DNA of 7,779 nucleotides from Actinomycetes bacterium (GTDB lineage Bacteria; Actinomycetota; Acidimicrobiia; Acidimicrobiales; Acidimicrobiaceae): the NCBI GenBank assembly GCA_021823045.1, contig JAKAPB010000076.1, positions 1 through 7,779 of the forward strand. The letters are read 5' to 3'. Of the stretch, positions 1 through 5,899 are shown one piece after another. The notes under the pieces were generated by a model. It saw nothing but the letters and a program-made list of their open reading frames with translations, searched no databases and was not told where the DNA came from. How positions within the stretch are numbered: the stretch's first letter is position 1; each line of letters starts with the position of its first letter. The position numbers were made by a program, and so were the translations under genes.

Positions 1-19
1 CCGATCTAGCTTGTCTGGA

Positions 20-83
20 GACCGTCACTGTCAGACCGTCACTGTCAGACCGTCACTGTCAGACGGTCACTGTCAGACCGTCA
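20..83. repeat. 14-bp tandem repeat array, about 4.6 copies
   Basis: The unit GACCGTCACTGTCA begins at 20, 34, 48, 62 and 76. The last copy stops after 8 bases. Register is perfect, and the only change is C to G at position 65 in the fourth copy. The unit also parses as two related hexamers plus a dinucleotide (ACCGTC, ACTGTC, AG). GACCGTC is a 7-bp palindrome around a central base, and GTCAGAC at each junction is another. The array lies 27 bp downstream of the adenine deaminase stop codon and outside any credible gene. Its role is unknown: 3'-UTR element, protein-binding iteron or a simple slippage product are all possible. The left limit is clear, because bases 1-19 do not match. Confidence 0.92.
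62..82 (-). terminator. Hairpin within the tandem repeats, possible 3' end signal of ade
   Basis: GACGGTC (62-68) and GACCGTC (76-82) are exact reverse complements separated by 7 bases, giving a perfect 7-bp stem. The same variant copy can pair instead with 48-54, so two mutually exclusive hairpins exist. On the minus strand this lies about 28 nt after the ade stop codon, where a terminator would sit. No run of T follows, so it is not a canonical intrinsic terminator. It could protect an mRNA 3' end, or be a by-product of the repeat. Confidence 0.3.
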
Positions 84-109
84 TGTGGCAGCGGCTGGGT
101 CGATATTTT

Positions 110-1828
110 TCAATAGCCGAGGGAGGTAAGCGAGAATGCGTTTACGTCCACCAAGCCCTTGTCGGTCAATTTCAATTCAGGTATTACCGATAGACCCAAG
201 AAACTCAGCTGCATAAAGGGGGACTCTAAACTGGATCCGAGGGACTTGGCGGCAGAATTAGCGGCCTTTAGCATGTTGGCTACCACATCAGCCGGCCTGT
301 CACTCATAAGGCCAGCTATAGGAAGCGGAACCTCAGCGAGTAAGTCTCCGTCTAGATAGACGACCTGTCCTCCTCCGAGTTCGGTTAATCTTTTCACGCA
401 GGCGACCATGTCTAAAGCGCCTTGTCGGTCGTTCCCACCGATCACCATGATGTTATGGGCGTCGTGAGCGACGGTGGATGCTATGGCACCCTTATAGACG
501 CCAAAGTTATCGACTATCCCGACTGCGATTCGACCGGTGTTTTTGTGTCTTTCGATCACAGATAGCCTGCACAGATTCCGATCTGTTGGATCCCATCGGA
601 CTCGTTTGGACCTGGTAATTAGGGAATTGTCTGCCACCGAAATAGCCTTTGCATAGCTGTTTAGCTCCAAGGGTACTTCGAAGTCCTCCTCGTTTGGAAG
701 ACGCTCTAGATGAACCGAATTGAAAAGCCAGCTAGCTGGTGTGGCATGGTCTATAATCCCAGGCAGTATCTTCCCACCTTCAGCAACGAGCCGCCCTTTT
801 TGAAAAACCTTTTCAGCACTGAATTCAACAAGGTCTGTGAGAACTACGACATCGGCCTGATATCCAGGACCCAGTGATCCGAGGTGATCCATCCCGTGGT
901 ATTCGGCCGGATTTGAGGTTGCCATTACCAAGGCGTCCTCGGCCCTAAGGCCACATGCGACTGCGAGCTTCAGGATGTCGTTGATGTGACCGGATTCTAG
1001 GAGAAGGTCGGGTTCGCGGTCGTCACTGCAGAATGCGAGCCGATCGGTGCCGTTTTCGATAGCCGTTTGAATTAGCTCTTTTAGGTTCTTGGAGGCCGAT
1101 CCCTCCCTAATGAAAACCCACATTCCTTTCTGCCTTTTCTCATGGGCTTCACGGTAACTGAAGCACTCATGATCGGACTCGACCCCGGCTACTAGGTAGG
1201 CATCGAGGTCGGCACCGAGCACTCCGGGGGCGTGTCCATCCACTCTTTTATCCCCTGCGGCGGCAATCTTGTCTAGCACCTCGGGATCGGCCGAGATAAC
1301 CCCGGGGTAGTTCATCATCTCGGCCACGCCTATCGACGGTCCGAGCTCGAGTATCGCTTCGAGGTCAGAGCGGTCAAGGCTGAATGCGGGACTTTCGAAT
1401 TTCGACGCTGGTACGCAAGGAGATGCACAGATTCCAAAGAAGAACGGAAGGCCGGCCGACGCCTTGGCCAGCTCTTTTACCCCCTTTACTCCCATAACGT
1501 TTGCCAGCTCATGTGGGTCTGCGGCCACCGCCACGGTCCCTAATGGGAGTACGGTTTTGACAAACTCGTCTATCCATAATTTGGTCGATTCGAGGTGCAT
1601 GTGGGCATCTATGAAGCCGGGAACCAGGTGCCTATCGGTTACGTCTATGGTCAACTTAGATTCGCGCTCTCCCCATCCCACGATCTTCGTGCCGAGGATT
1701 GCTAGGTCAGTTCGCACGAACTCCTTGGTGGTACTCGAGAACACCAGCCCACCTTTTAGCAGGAGATCGCAGGGGGCGTCTCCACGGGCGGCCTCGATTT
1801 CAGCCCTCAGTCCACGTTCTTTCGCCAT
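110..1828 (-). CDS. ade: Adenine deaminase
   Basis: This 572-aa protein is predicted to hydrolyse adenine to hypoxanthine and ammonia (EC 3.5.4.2) in the cytosol, for purine salvage. It is a metal-dependent amidohydrolase matching the adenine deaminase family from end to end. Visible in order are an N-terminal composite-sheet segment (about 20-70), the metal site GFIDAHMHLEST with H76 and H78, the family signature ADPHELANVMG (H106), E170 in VAEMMNYPGVI, H199 in VDGHAPG, H220 in SDHEC, and the SDDR motif (D269/D270). A C-terminal domain follows with ERHKNTG (426-432), GAIASTVAHDAHN, PLPIAGLMSD and PELKLTDKGLVDV. Length is typical (about 570-600 aa) and no key residue is missing. It starts at ATG; the upstream GAGAG is a weak ribosome site. 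A DUF4395 gene lies 72 bp upstream on the same strand, so co-transcription is possible. Family assignment is very secure; metal identity cannot be read from sequence. Confidence 0.97.
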   Translation of the reverse strand: MAKERGLRAEIEAARGDAPCDLLLKGGLVFSSTTKEFVRTDLAILGTKIVGWGERESKLTIDVTDRHLVPGFIDAHMHLESTKLWIDEFVKTVLPLGTVAVAADPHELANVMGVKGVKELAKASAGLPFFFGICASPCVPASKFESPAFSLDRSDLEAILELGPSIGVAEMMNYPGVISADPEVLDKIAAAGDKRVDGHAPGVLGADLDAYLVAGVESDHECFSYREAHEKRQKGMWVFIREGSASKNLKELIQTAIENGTDRLAFCSDDREPDLLLESGHINDILKLAVACGLRAEDALVMATSNPAEYHGMDHLGSLGPGYQADVVVLTDLVEFSAEKVFQKGRLVAEGGKILPGIIDHATPASWLFNSVHLERLPNEEDFEVPLELNSYAKAISVADNSLITRSKRVRWDPTDRNLCRLSVIERHKNTGRIAVGIVDNFGVYKGAIASTVAHDAHNIMVIGGNDRQGALDMVACVKRLTELGGGQVVYLDGDLLAEVPLPIAGLMSDRPADVVANMLKAANSAAKSLGSSLESPFMQLSFLGLSVIPELKLTDKGLVDVNAFSLTSLGY

Positions 1829-1900
1829 AACTAGAGGCTAGCTCTCAAAGGATATTCATCCTGACCCACGGGTTGAGAACGAGTGCGGGATCAGCAGCAG

Positions 1901-2428
1901 CTAACGGGAGGCGTATTGCGAACTCGACCTTTTCTGGGCTGCTTTTGCCGAGAAAATGTCTCCGCACTCTTCACATAGGTCGCTGACGACGCCTAGCCGT
2001 TGCAGGATTGCGAAGATCTTGCATCCAACACAGACACCTAGTGCGGACTCCGCTAGGGCGAAAGCCCCAAGTATCCAAAGCAAGTCGAATGCGACGGAAT
2101 GAGCACCTACTAGGTACAGGATTAGCGTTACTAGCGAAAAGACCGAACCTATCCCTTGGGCGAAGCGCTTTGGCTTCCCGGAGACTATCTTCTCAGCGCC
2201 AAGGCGTGGAGCGACTATCCTCGTGGCGAAGCGACCTAGTGGAGAAAACCTGGGCCCCGCTGCCACCCTGGCGACAAAGCCATAGAGGAGGATTAGTAAA
2301 AAAAGTACTGAGTGGGTCATCTCGGCGAGAAGCACCAACGTCACTACTCCAGCCGCCACCGTCCTTGCGGCTTTCTCATTTACGGTCTCTGGGAAGCCGA
2401 AGATTTGTGTGGTAGTCATAAAGACCAT
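1901..2428 (-). CDS. DUF4395 family membrane protein with two CxxC motifs
   Basis: This is an integral membrane protein of unknown function with the DUF4395 pattern: FPETVNEKAARTVA near the start, then GPRFSPLGRFATRIVAPRLG, PKRFAQGIG and a cysteine-rich C terminus. Counting from the ATG at 2426-2428 (175 aa), hydrophobic segments lie at about 24-52, 92-110 and 113-135. CVGC (133-136) ends the last one and CEEC (152-155) follows shortly after. The paired CxxC motifs suggest thiol redox chemistry or metal binding; this is inference. The frame stays open upstream to TTG codons at 2447-2452. No candidate start has a good Shine-Dalgarno sequence, so the start is uncertain by up to 8 residues. From memory, DUF4395 genes often sit near thioredoxin-like or sulfurtransferase genes; none is visible here, and ade lies 72 bp downstream instead. 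Confidence 0.85.
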   Translation of the reverse strand: MVFMTTTQIFGFPETVNEKAARTVAAGVVTLVLLAEMTHSVLFLLILLYGFVARVAAGPRFSPLGRFATRIVAPRLGAEKIVSGKPKRFAQGIGSVFSLVTLILYLVGAHSVAFDLLWILGAFALAESALGVCVGCKIFAILQRLGVVSDLCEECGDIFSAKAAQKRSSSQYASR

Positions 2429-2672
2429 AATACCGATCAACTTAGTCAACAATTGCTTAAGCCAGAAGAAATCCGAGAATTTCCTTCCTTGATCGCACGA
2501 TTAATTGAACACCTTGCCTGCCACCTAGTGTCGCTTTCGCCGAAAGTTCAAACCGTCACTTATACAAATTGAACAGATCCACTTGGCCTTCCCGTTTCGC
2601 ACCAGGACGCAGGATGGAGGTAGAGAAATTAGAGAAAAAGAAGAGAAGACTACGAGCTGGGAAGTGTTTAGG

Positions 2673-2712
2673 TAAATTCACGTTGTAAATATTGGTCACT
2701 TGCGTGAAGTTA
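2673..2712. promoter_or_regulatory. Imperfect inverted repeat upstream of the lipoprotein gene, possible operator
   Basis: TAAATTCACG (2673-2682) and CGTGAAGTTA (2703-2712) are complementary at 9 of 10 positions and separated by 20 bases. Half-site centres are 30 bp apart, close to three helical turns, so two halves would face the same side of the DNA. The right arm ends 41 bp before the GTG start. It could be an operator for a dimeric regulator or a leader hairpin. No regulator is encoded in the window, and no clear -10/-35 pair was found beside it. Confidence 0.35.
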
Positions 2713-2742
2713 GTCTTTTGGAGTTACCCGAGGCTTGACGGG

Positions 2743-2747
2743 GGAGG
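2743..2747 (+). promoter_or_regulatory. Shine-Dalgarno site fixing the GTG start of the lipoprotein gene
   Basis: GGAGG lies 6 bases before the GTG at 2754-2756. This near-ideal spacing supports a GTG start, and the encoded residues then begin with a proper lipoprotein signal (MKKAIGLALL). It is the strongest ribosome-binding site in the window. Confidence 0.8.
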
Positions 2748-2753
2748 TACGAG

Positions 2754-3275
2754 GTGAAAAAAGCCATTGGATTGGCCCTGTTGCCCTTAGGTGTGCTCGC
2801 CGCCGCCTGTTCTTCGACTTCCTCAAGCGGTAGCTACTCTACCGCTACCACCGCCGCCGGTAACGCCACTTCTACGCCCATAACTCTGAGTCTGCTCAAG
2901 ACAAAGAGTTATGGGGAGGTTTTGGGTTCGTCAACGGGACAGGTCTACTACATGTTGACCGCTGACTCGTCAAACAAGTCGACCTGTTATTCTGCTTGCG
3001 CCACCGCCTGGCCACCGGTTCAAGCTACCACCAAGGTGGCGGCTGGGGTAAGTAGTTCGTTGGTGTCAAAAATAACCAGAACGGGTGGGTCTTCACAGCT
3101 CGAATATGCGGGTCATCCACTGTATACCTTCAGTAGTGATGTGAGCCAGAATGCGACCAATGGAGAGGGAGTCTACGCCTTTGGTGGCTACTGGTATGTG
3201 CTATCCGCGTCGGGACAGCCAATAAAGACGGCCGTGTCGGCGAGTCCGTCTACCACCGCAGCCAGCTACTACTAG
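2754..3275 (+). CDS. Secreted lipoprotein with one Lipoprotein_15 (PF03640) module
   Basis: A 173-aa exported lipoprotein of unknown function. Residues 1-18 form a signal peptide (KK, then a hydrophobic stretch), followed by a lipobox-like VLAAAC with C19 as the predicted lipidated cysteine. The usual Leu at -3 is displaced by one, leaving Ala. A Ser/Thr/Ala-rich linker (20-45) leads to a single module at about 46-157. The module shows GEVLGSSTGQVYYMLTAD, the signature CYSACATAWPPV (C78, C82), GHPLYTF (120-126) and a closing GGYWYVLSASGQP. A low-complexity Ser/Thr/Ala tail ends the protein. Many relatives carry two or more modules; this one has a single copy. The CxxxC pair may form a disulfide or bind a ligand, which is inference. 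The gene is monocistronic as far as visible and converges on the GGDEF-EAL gene across a 53-bp gap that holds no clear intrinsic terminator. Confidence 0.9.
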   Translation: MKKAIGLALLPLGVLAAACSSTSSSGSYSTATTAAGNATSTPITLSLLKTKSYGEVLGSSTGQVYYMLTADSSNKSTCYSACATAWPPVQATTKVAAGVSSSLVSKITRTGGSSQLEYAGHPLYTFSSDVSQNATNGEGVYAFGGYWYVLSASGQPIKTAVSASPSTTAASYY

Positions 3276-3328
3276 CAGGGTCACCAAAGCTCGGCTAGCG
3301 GGTGTGGTCCTTCGGGCTGGGGGTGGCG

Positions 3329-5485
3329 TCAATTTTTCAGGTCGGGCGACTCATCGCTAATTTTAATTGGGCATTTAAAGCCGGACTCGATAAGTCCAGC
3401 TTCGATCTTACTGGCCAGCATAGGTTTGCAGAATAGGTAGCCTTGGCCGAATTCGGCGCCCAGAGCTAGCAGGTATGAGGCTTCGGATTCGGTCTCTACG
3501 CCTTCGGCGATCACTTTTAAGCCCAACTGATGGGCCAGGGAAATTACCGTGGCCACTATCACTTCGTGCTGTTTGGAGCTCCTAATGCCCGTTACGAAGG
3601 AGCGGTCTATCTTCAAAGTGTCTATTGGTAGTCGATCGAGCTGTGCCAGGGACGAATAACCGGTTCCAAAGTCATCGAGTGAAATGTGCACGCCGAGTTT
3701 TCGTAGCGACTCAAGTTCGGCTCGCACTGCGTTTCCCGGCTCAAGCAATACCGATTCGGTGATCTCTAAGTAGAGAGAATCTGGATTCAACCCTGAAACC
3801 GCTAGCGCCTGGTGGACCATTGAGGTGAAATTGGCGTCTCGAAGCTGGGCGACAGAAACATTGACCGCTATGTGAAGGGGTGACCGATCACTTGAGGAAT
3901 TAGCCCAAATGGCCCCTTGGAGACAGGCTTGATTTAGTACGAATCTACCAAGTGGGGCTATCAGCCCGGTCTGCTCAGCCAGCCCAATGAAGTGATCTGG
4001 AGGTACAAGACCCCGTTCGGGGTGACGCCACCTGACTAATGCCTCCAAACCCTGCACCACCCTGCTAGTGAGAGAAACAATGGGCTGATAGAAGACTTCG
4101 AGTTGGCCAGTTTCTATCGCTGTGCGCAACTCTTGGCGTGAGTTGAGCCGGTCCAGACTCCTGGGGCGATCGATCGGTTCGGAGTGAACGACAATTTCAG
4201 ATCCGAGATCTTTTGCCCTATTAGAAGCGATCGCAGCATCCCTGAGTAGATCAGTGGGTTCGATAAACCCAGTTGCAGTTGCGATGCCGATCGAGGCGGT
4301 TAGGTTCAGTTCGTTGCCGTCGTCGACGCTTATTGCTTCCGAGATGACCTGTTGAACTGTACGAGCAAGGGCCTCCGTGTCCGATGGAAAGTAAACGTCG
4401 GGGGAGAAGATGGCAAACTCATCGCCGTTGATCCTCGCTATCGAGACGGTACTTGGTAGTCGGGAGACTAGCCGGTCAGCGACAATGCGCAGAATCGCAT
4501 CGCCGATTTCGTGTCCGAGGCTCTGGTTGATCCAGCTGAAATCTTCGAGATCGACGTAAATGATCGAGAAGGAGCGTCCTTCGGGAGCTTTTAGGATCGA
4601 CTGGCCTAGACGGTCTAGAAATAGGACTCTGTTAGGAAGATTGCAAAGCGGGTCAGTTAGAGCCTGGTTGATCAACTGCCGCTCGAGCATGTTGCGCTCG
4701 GTGACATCCTCGATGCTCACCAGGACGGCCCGTTTTCCTTTCCATAACATCTCATGGGCGTTGACGTTCACTTCTACAATGCGACCACTGGCCAGCCTGT
4801 GTCGCCAGCCCTGGGTATTCCTCACCGTACCGGGTCTTGTTCTTAGATGTTCGATAATTACATCGGCGTCCTCGGGCGGTCTTATGTCCGAAATTGTCAT
4901 CCTGCGAAACTCAGCGTAGCTATAGCCGTAAAAGATGGTGGCCGCTTCGTTTACCTCGAGAAATGAAAGAGTTTCCGTATCGAAAATATACATTGGCTGA
5001 GGGTTAGAGGAGAAAAGTGTGTTGAAGGTCTGATCTCCTTCAAAGGATTCAATATCGTCTACGTCCGTAGGATCAATCTTGGTGATGTGCGCCGTGAGTG
5101 CAATCGGCCGATCGTCGGACCCCTTAACTGCGCTGACCGTCGTCCAACAGGAGATTAACGAAGAGTCGGGAAGCTGATACCGTTTATGGACCACATGGGT
5201 TTGAACCTGACCTTTTCCCAGAGCCCTTCGACCTTGTGAGTCGATCTGAAGGTCATCGGCGAAGGTTATGTCATCGATCGTCAGGTCCCTCAGCTGCTCA
5301 AGGCTCCTACCCATGACCTCGCAGAAGGACGCATTGGCGAGCAGAAGCCTTCCGTTTAGTCCAGCGACGGCCGTAGGCAGGGGGCTGGCCTGGACGCCGG
5401 GATCCAAATCGAGAACCGCATAATCCACAAAGCCCTGCCGACCATCGACCCTGCCTCTTGAACGAGCTGAAATATCCCAATTCAT
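3329..5485 (-). CDS. PAS-PAS-GGDEF-EAL protein, predicted c-di-GMP phosphodiesterase
   Basis: A soluble c-di-GMP signalling protein without membrane segments. Counting from the ATG at 5483-5485 (718 aa): PAS 1 at about 27-137, PAS 2 at 154-264, GGDEF at 270-437, EAL at 447-697. The EAL half looks fully active: E481 in the EAL motif, N542, E574, D604/D605 in DDFGTGYSS, K625, E661 and Q681 match the catalytic set known from RocR. The GGDEF half is degenerate: the signature is NGDEF (353-357), Ser317 replaces the Lys of DxDxFK, Ser429 replaces the Arg of AKxxGRN, and the inhibitory RxxD site is absent. Metal Asp312, guanine-contact Asn320 and Asp329 remain, so GTP binding is plausible. I infer hydrolysis of c-di-GMP tuned by PAS signals and possibly GTP. 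The frame also opens at TTG 5507-5509 (726 aa), but ATG is preferred; neither has a strong ribosome site. Confidence 0.95.
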   Translation of the reverse strand: MNWDISARSRGRVDGRQGFVDYAVLDLDPGVQASPLPTAVAGLNGRLLLANASFCEVMGRSLEQLRDLTIDDITFADDLQIDSQGRRALGKGQVQTHVVHKRYQLPDSSLISCWTTVSAVKGSDDRPIALTAHITKIDPTDVDDIESFEGDQTFNTLFSSNPQPMYIFDTETLSFLEVNEAATIFYGYSYAEFRRMTISDIRPPEDADVIIEHLRTRPGTVRNTQGWRHRLASGRIVEVNVNAHEMLWKGKRAVLVSIEDVTERNMLERQLINQALTDPLCNLPNRVLFLDRLGQSILKAPEGRSFSIIYVDLEDFSWINQSLGHEIGDAILRIVADRLVSRLPSTVSIARINGDEFAIFSPDVYFPSDTEALARTVQQVISEAISVDDGNELNLTASIGIATATGFIEPTDLLRDAAIASNRAKDLGSEIVVHSEPIDRPRSLDRLNSRQELRTAIETGQLEVFYQPIVSLTSRVVQGLEALVRWRHPERGLVPPDHFIGLAEQTGLIAPLGRFVLNQACLQGAIWANSSSDRSPLHIAVNVSVAQLRDANFTSMVHQALAVSGLNPDSLYLEITESVLLEPGNAVRAELESLRKLGVHISLDDFGTGYSSLAQLDRLPIDTLKIDRSFVTGIRSSKQHEVIVATVISLAHQLGLKVIAEGVETESEASYLLALGAEFGQGYLFCKPMLASKIEAGLIESGFKCPIKISDESPDLKN

Positions 5486-5539
5486 ATTAGGAATAAATCC
5501 CCAAGACAAATTCGGGAGTAGGCGTGACGCATTTGAGGT

Positions 5540-5548
5540 TTATCCACA
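5540..5548 (+). promoter_or_regulatory. Perfect DnaA-box sequence in the GGDEF-EAL leader
   Basis: TTATCCACA matches the strongest DnaA-box consensus exactly (TTATNCACA). It lies about 50 bp downstream of the predicted transcription start and directly beside the leader hairpin. It is a single perfect copy, so this is not a replication origin. DnaA could act here as a transcription regulator. A one-mismatch relative, TTATCCACT, occurs on the minus strand at 5973-5981 inside the protease gene. Chance occurrence is quite possible. Confidence 0.35.
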
Positions 5549-5549
5549 C

Positions 5550-5580
5550 GGTAGAGTGAAAAATACCCCGCACTTCTACC
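5550..5580 (-). other. Leader hairpin upstream of the GGDEF-EAL gene
   Basis: GGTAGAGTG (5550-5558) pairs with CACTTCTACC (5571-5580): 5 bp plus 4 bp with one bulged base at 5575 and a 12-nt loop that reads CGGGGTATTTTT on the minus strand. If transcription starts near 5600, the stem lies about 20 nt into a leader of roughly 115 nt. It does not match the c-di-GMP riboswitch (GEMM) core. It may affect mRNA stability or translation. Confidence 0.4.
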
Positions 5581-5606
5581 CCTCTTTCCCATGCGACGAC
5601 CCTGCA

Positions 5607-5615
5607 ATTATAACA
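5607..5615 (-). promoter_or_regulatory. Extended -10 promoter for the GGDEF-EAL gene
   Basis: On the minus strand the sequence TGTTATAAT is a perfect extended -10 element (TGnTATAAT). No good -35 sits at 16-18 bp, the best candidates being TAGTTG at 17 bp or TTGAAG at 14 bp, which is usual for extended -10 promoters. Transcription would begin near 5600, giving a leader of about 115 nt to the ATG at 5485. It is the best promoter match I found in the window. Confidence 0.55.
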
Positions 5616-5692
5616 TCGGCATGAGCCTTCAACTACTTGACGACCCAGATAATGCTAACTATGTGCAGCGGGCGGTTCATAATGTGAAAGCC

Positions 5693-5779
5693 GTTGCCAA
5701 AGTGTGTCAACTAAACCCAATGTACGCTTCGACAAGGGTAGTTGGAGCATTCCCTCCACATTGCCACCAGGTTGGCAAC
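5693..5779. other. Block of nested and competing inverted repeats, possible structured RNA or regulatory DNA
   Basis: GTTGCCAA (5693-5700) is an exact reverse complement of TTGGCAAC (5772-5779) and would close an 87-base domain. Inside are CAACT-aa-ACCC (5708-5718) with GGGTAGTTG (5736-5744), and TGGAG (5743-5747) with CTCCA (5754-5758). A local stem TTGCCA (5761-5766) with TGGCAA (5773-5778) competes with the outer stem for the same bases, so the two are mutually exclusive. It lies about 80-170 bp upstream of the predicted GGDEF-EAL promoter. It does not fit a tRNA. The transcribed strand, if any, is unknown. Confidence 0.3.
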
Positions 5780-5899
5780 TAGGTAAATGGAGAAATCCTG
5801 CTCGGATAGGTTGACTATCTGCTGTGCAATTGCTGTCGAAATTGTAAGGTATCCCTCTCGATTGATTTGGAAGTTACCCCTCAACTGGCATTGGTTCGA

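Larger units (their letters stand above)
2453..2753. other. Divergent intergenic region between DUF4395 and the lipoprotein gene
   Basis: About 300 bp with no convincing gene, serving as promoter space for a minus-strand and a plus-strand gene. It holds a short palindrome CTTTCG-C-CGAAAG (2534-2546), three TTGAAC hexamers (2505-2510, 2546-2551 inverted, 2569-2574), a purine-rich plus-strand tract at about 2611-2655, and a long inverted repeat at 2673-2712. On the minus strand TATAAG (about 2559-2564) resembles a -10 box but has no recognisable -35 partner. A 24-codon frame (2614-2688, ATG to TAA) has no ribosome-binding site and is probably chance. Confidence 0.6.

Noticed and set aside
20..83. 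CRISPR array
   Set aside because: Units are 14 bp and directly abutting with no spacers, and no cas gene is present.
1464..1841. Long plus-strand open frame (125 codons) opposite the start of ade
   Set aside because: It is the antisense shadow of a full-length, well-conserved gene and has no domain or ribosome site of its own.
2008..2415. Plus-strand open frame (135 codons) opposite the DUF4395 gene
   Set aside because: The opposite strand encodes a recognisable family with membrane segments and CxxC motifs; this frame is Arg/Ser-rich and featureless.
2614..2688. 24-codon frame encoding a Lys/Arg-rich peptide upstream of the lipoprotein gene
   Set aside because: It has no Shine-Dalgarno site, and its charge follows from the purine-rich tract. 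Kept only as a remark on the gap.
731..3306. Near-identical 14-mers GCTAGCTGGTGTGG (731-744) and GCTAGCGGGTGTGG (3293-3306)
   Set aside because: One copy is inside conserved ade coding sequence and nothing else is shared around them; most likely coincidence.
3276..3328. Bidirectional terminator between the convergent lipoprotein and GGDEF-EAL genes
   Set aside because: Only a 2-bp stem around TTCG and a small GCTAGC palindrome were found; the T-run at about 3332-3336 has no stable stem before it.
4560..4919. Plus-strand open frame (119 codons) within the PAS/GGDEF gene
   Set aside because: Antisense shadow of conserved PAS and GGDEF coding sequence, with no independent support.
5486..5600. 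c-di-GMP riboswitch in the leader of the GGDEF-EAL gene
   Set aside because: The conserved GEMM core segments are absent; only a simple hairpin is seen.
5693..5779. tRNA-like cloverleaf
   Set aside because: Length and closing stem resemble a tRNA, but no T-arm consensus or proper anticodon arm exists on either strand.
5591..5782. Plus-strand 63-codon frame in the intergenic region
   Set aside because: No ribosome site, no recognisable motif, and it overlaps a better-supported minus-strand promoter and inverted repeats.
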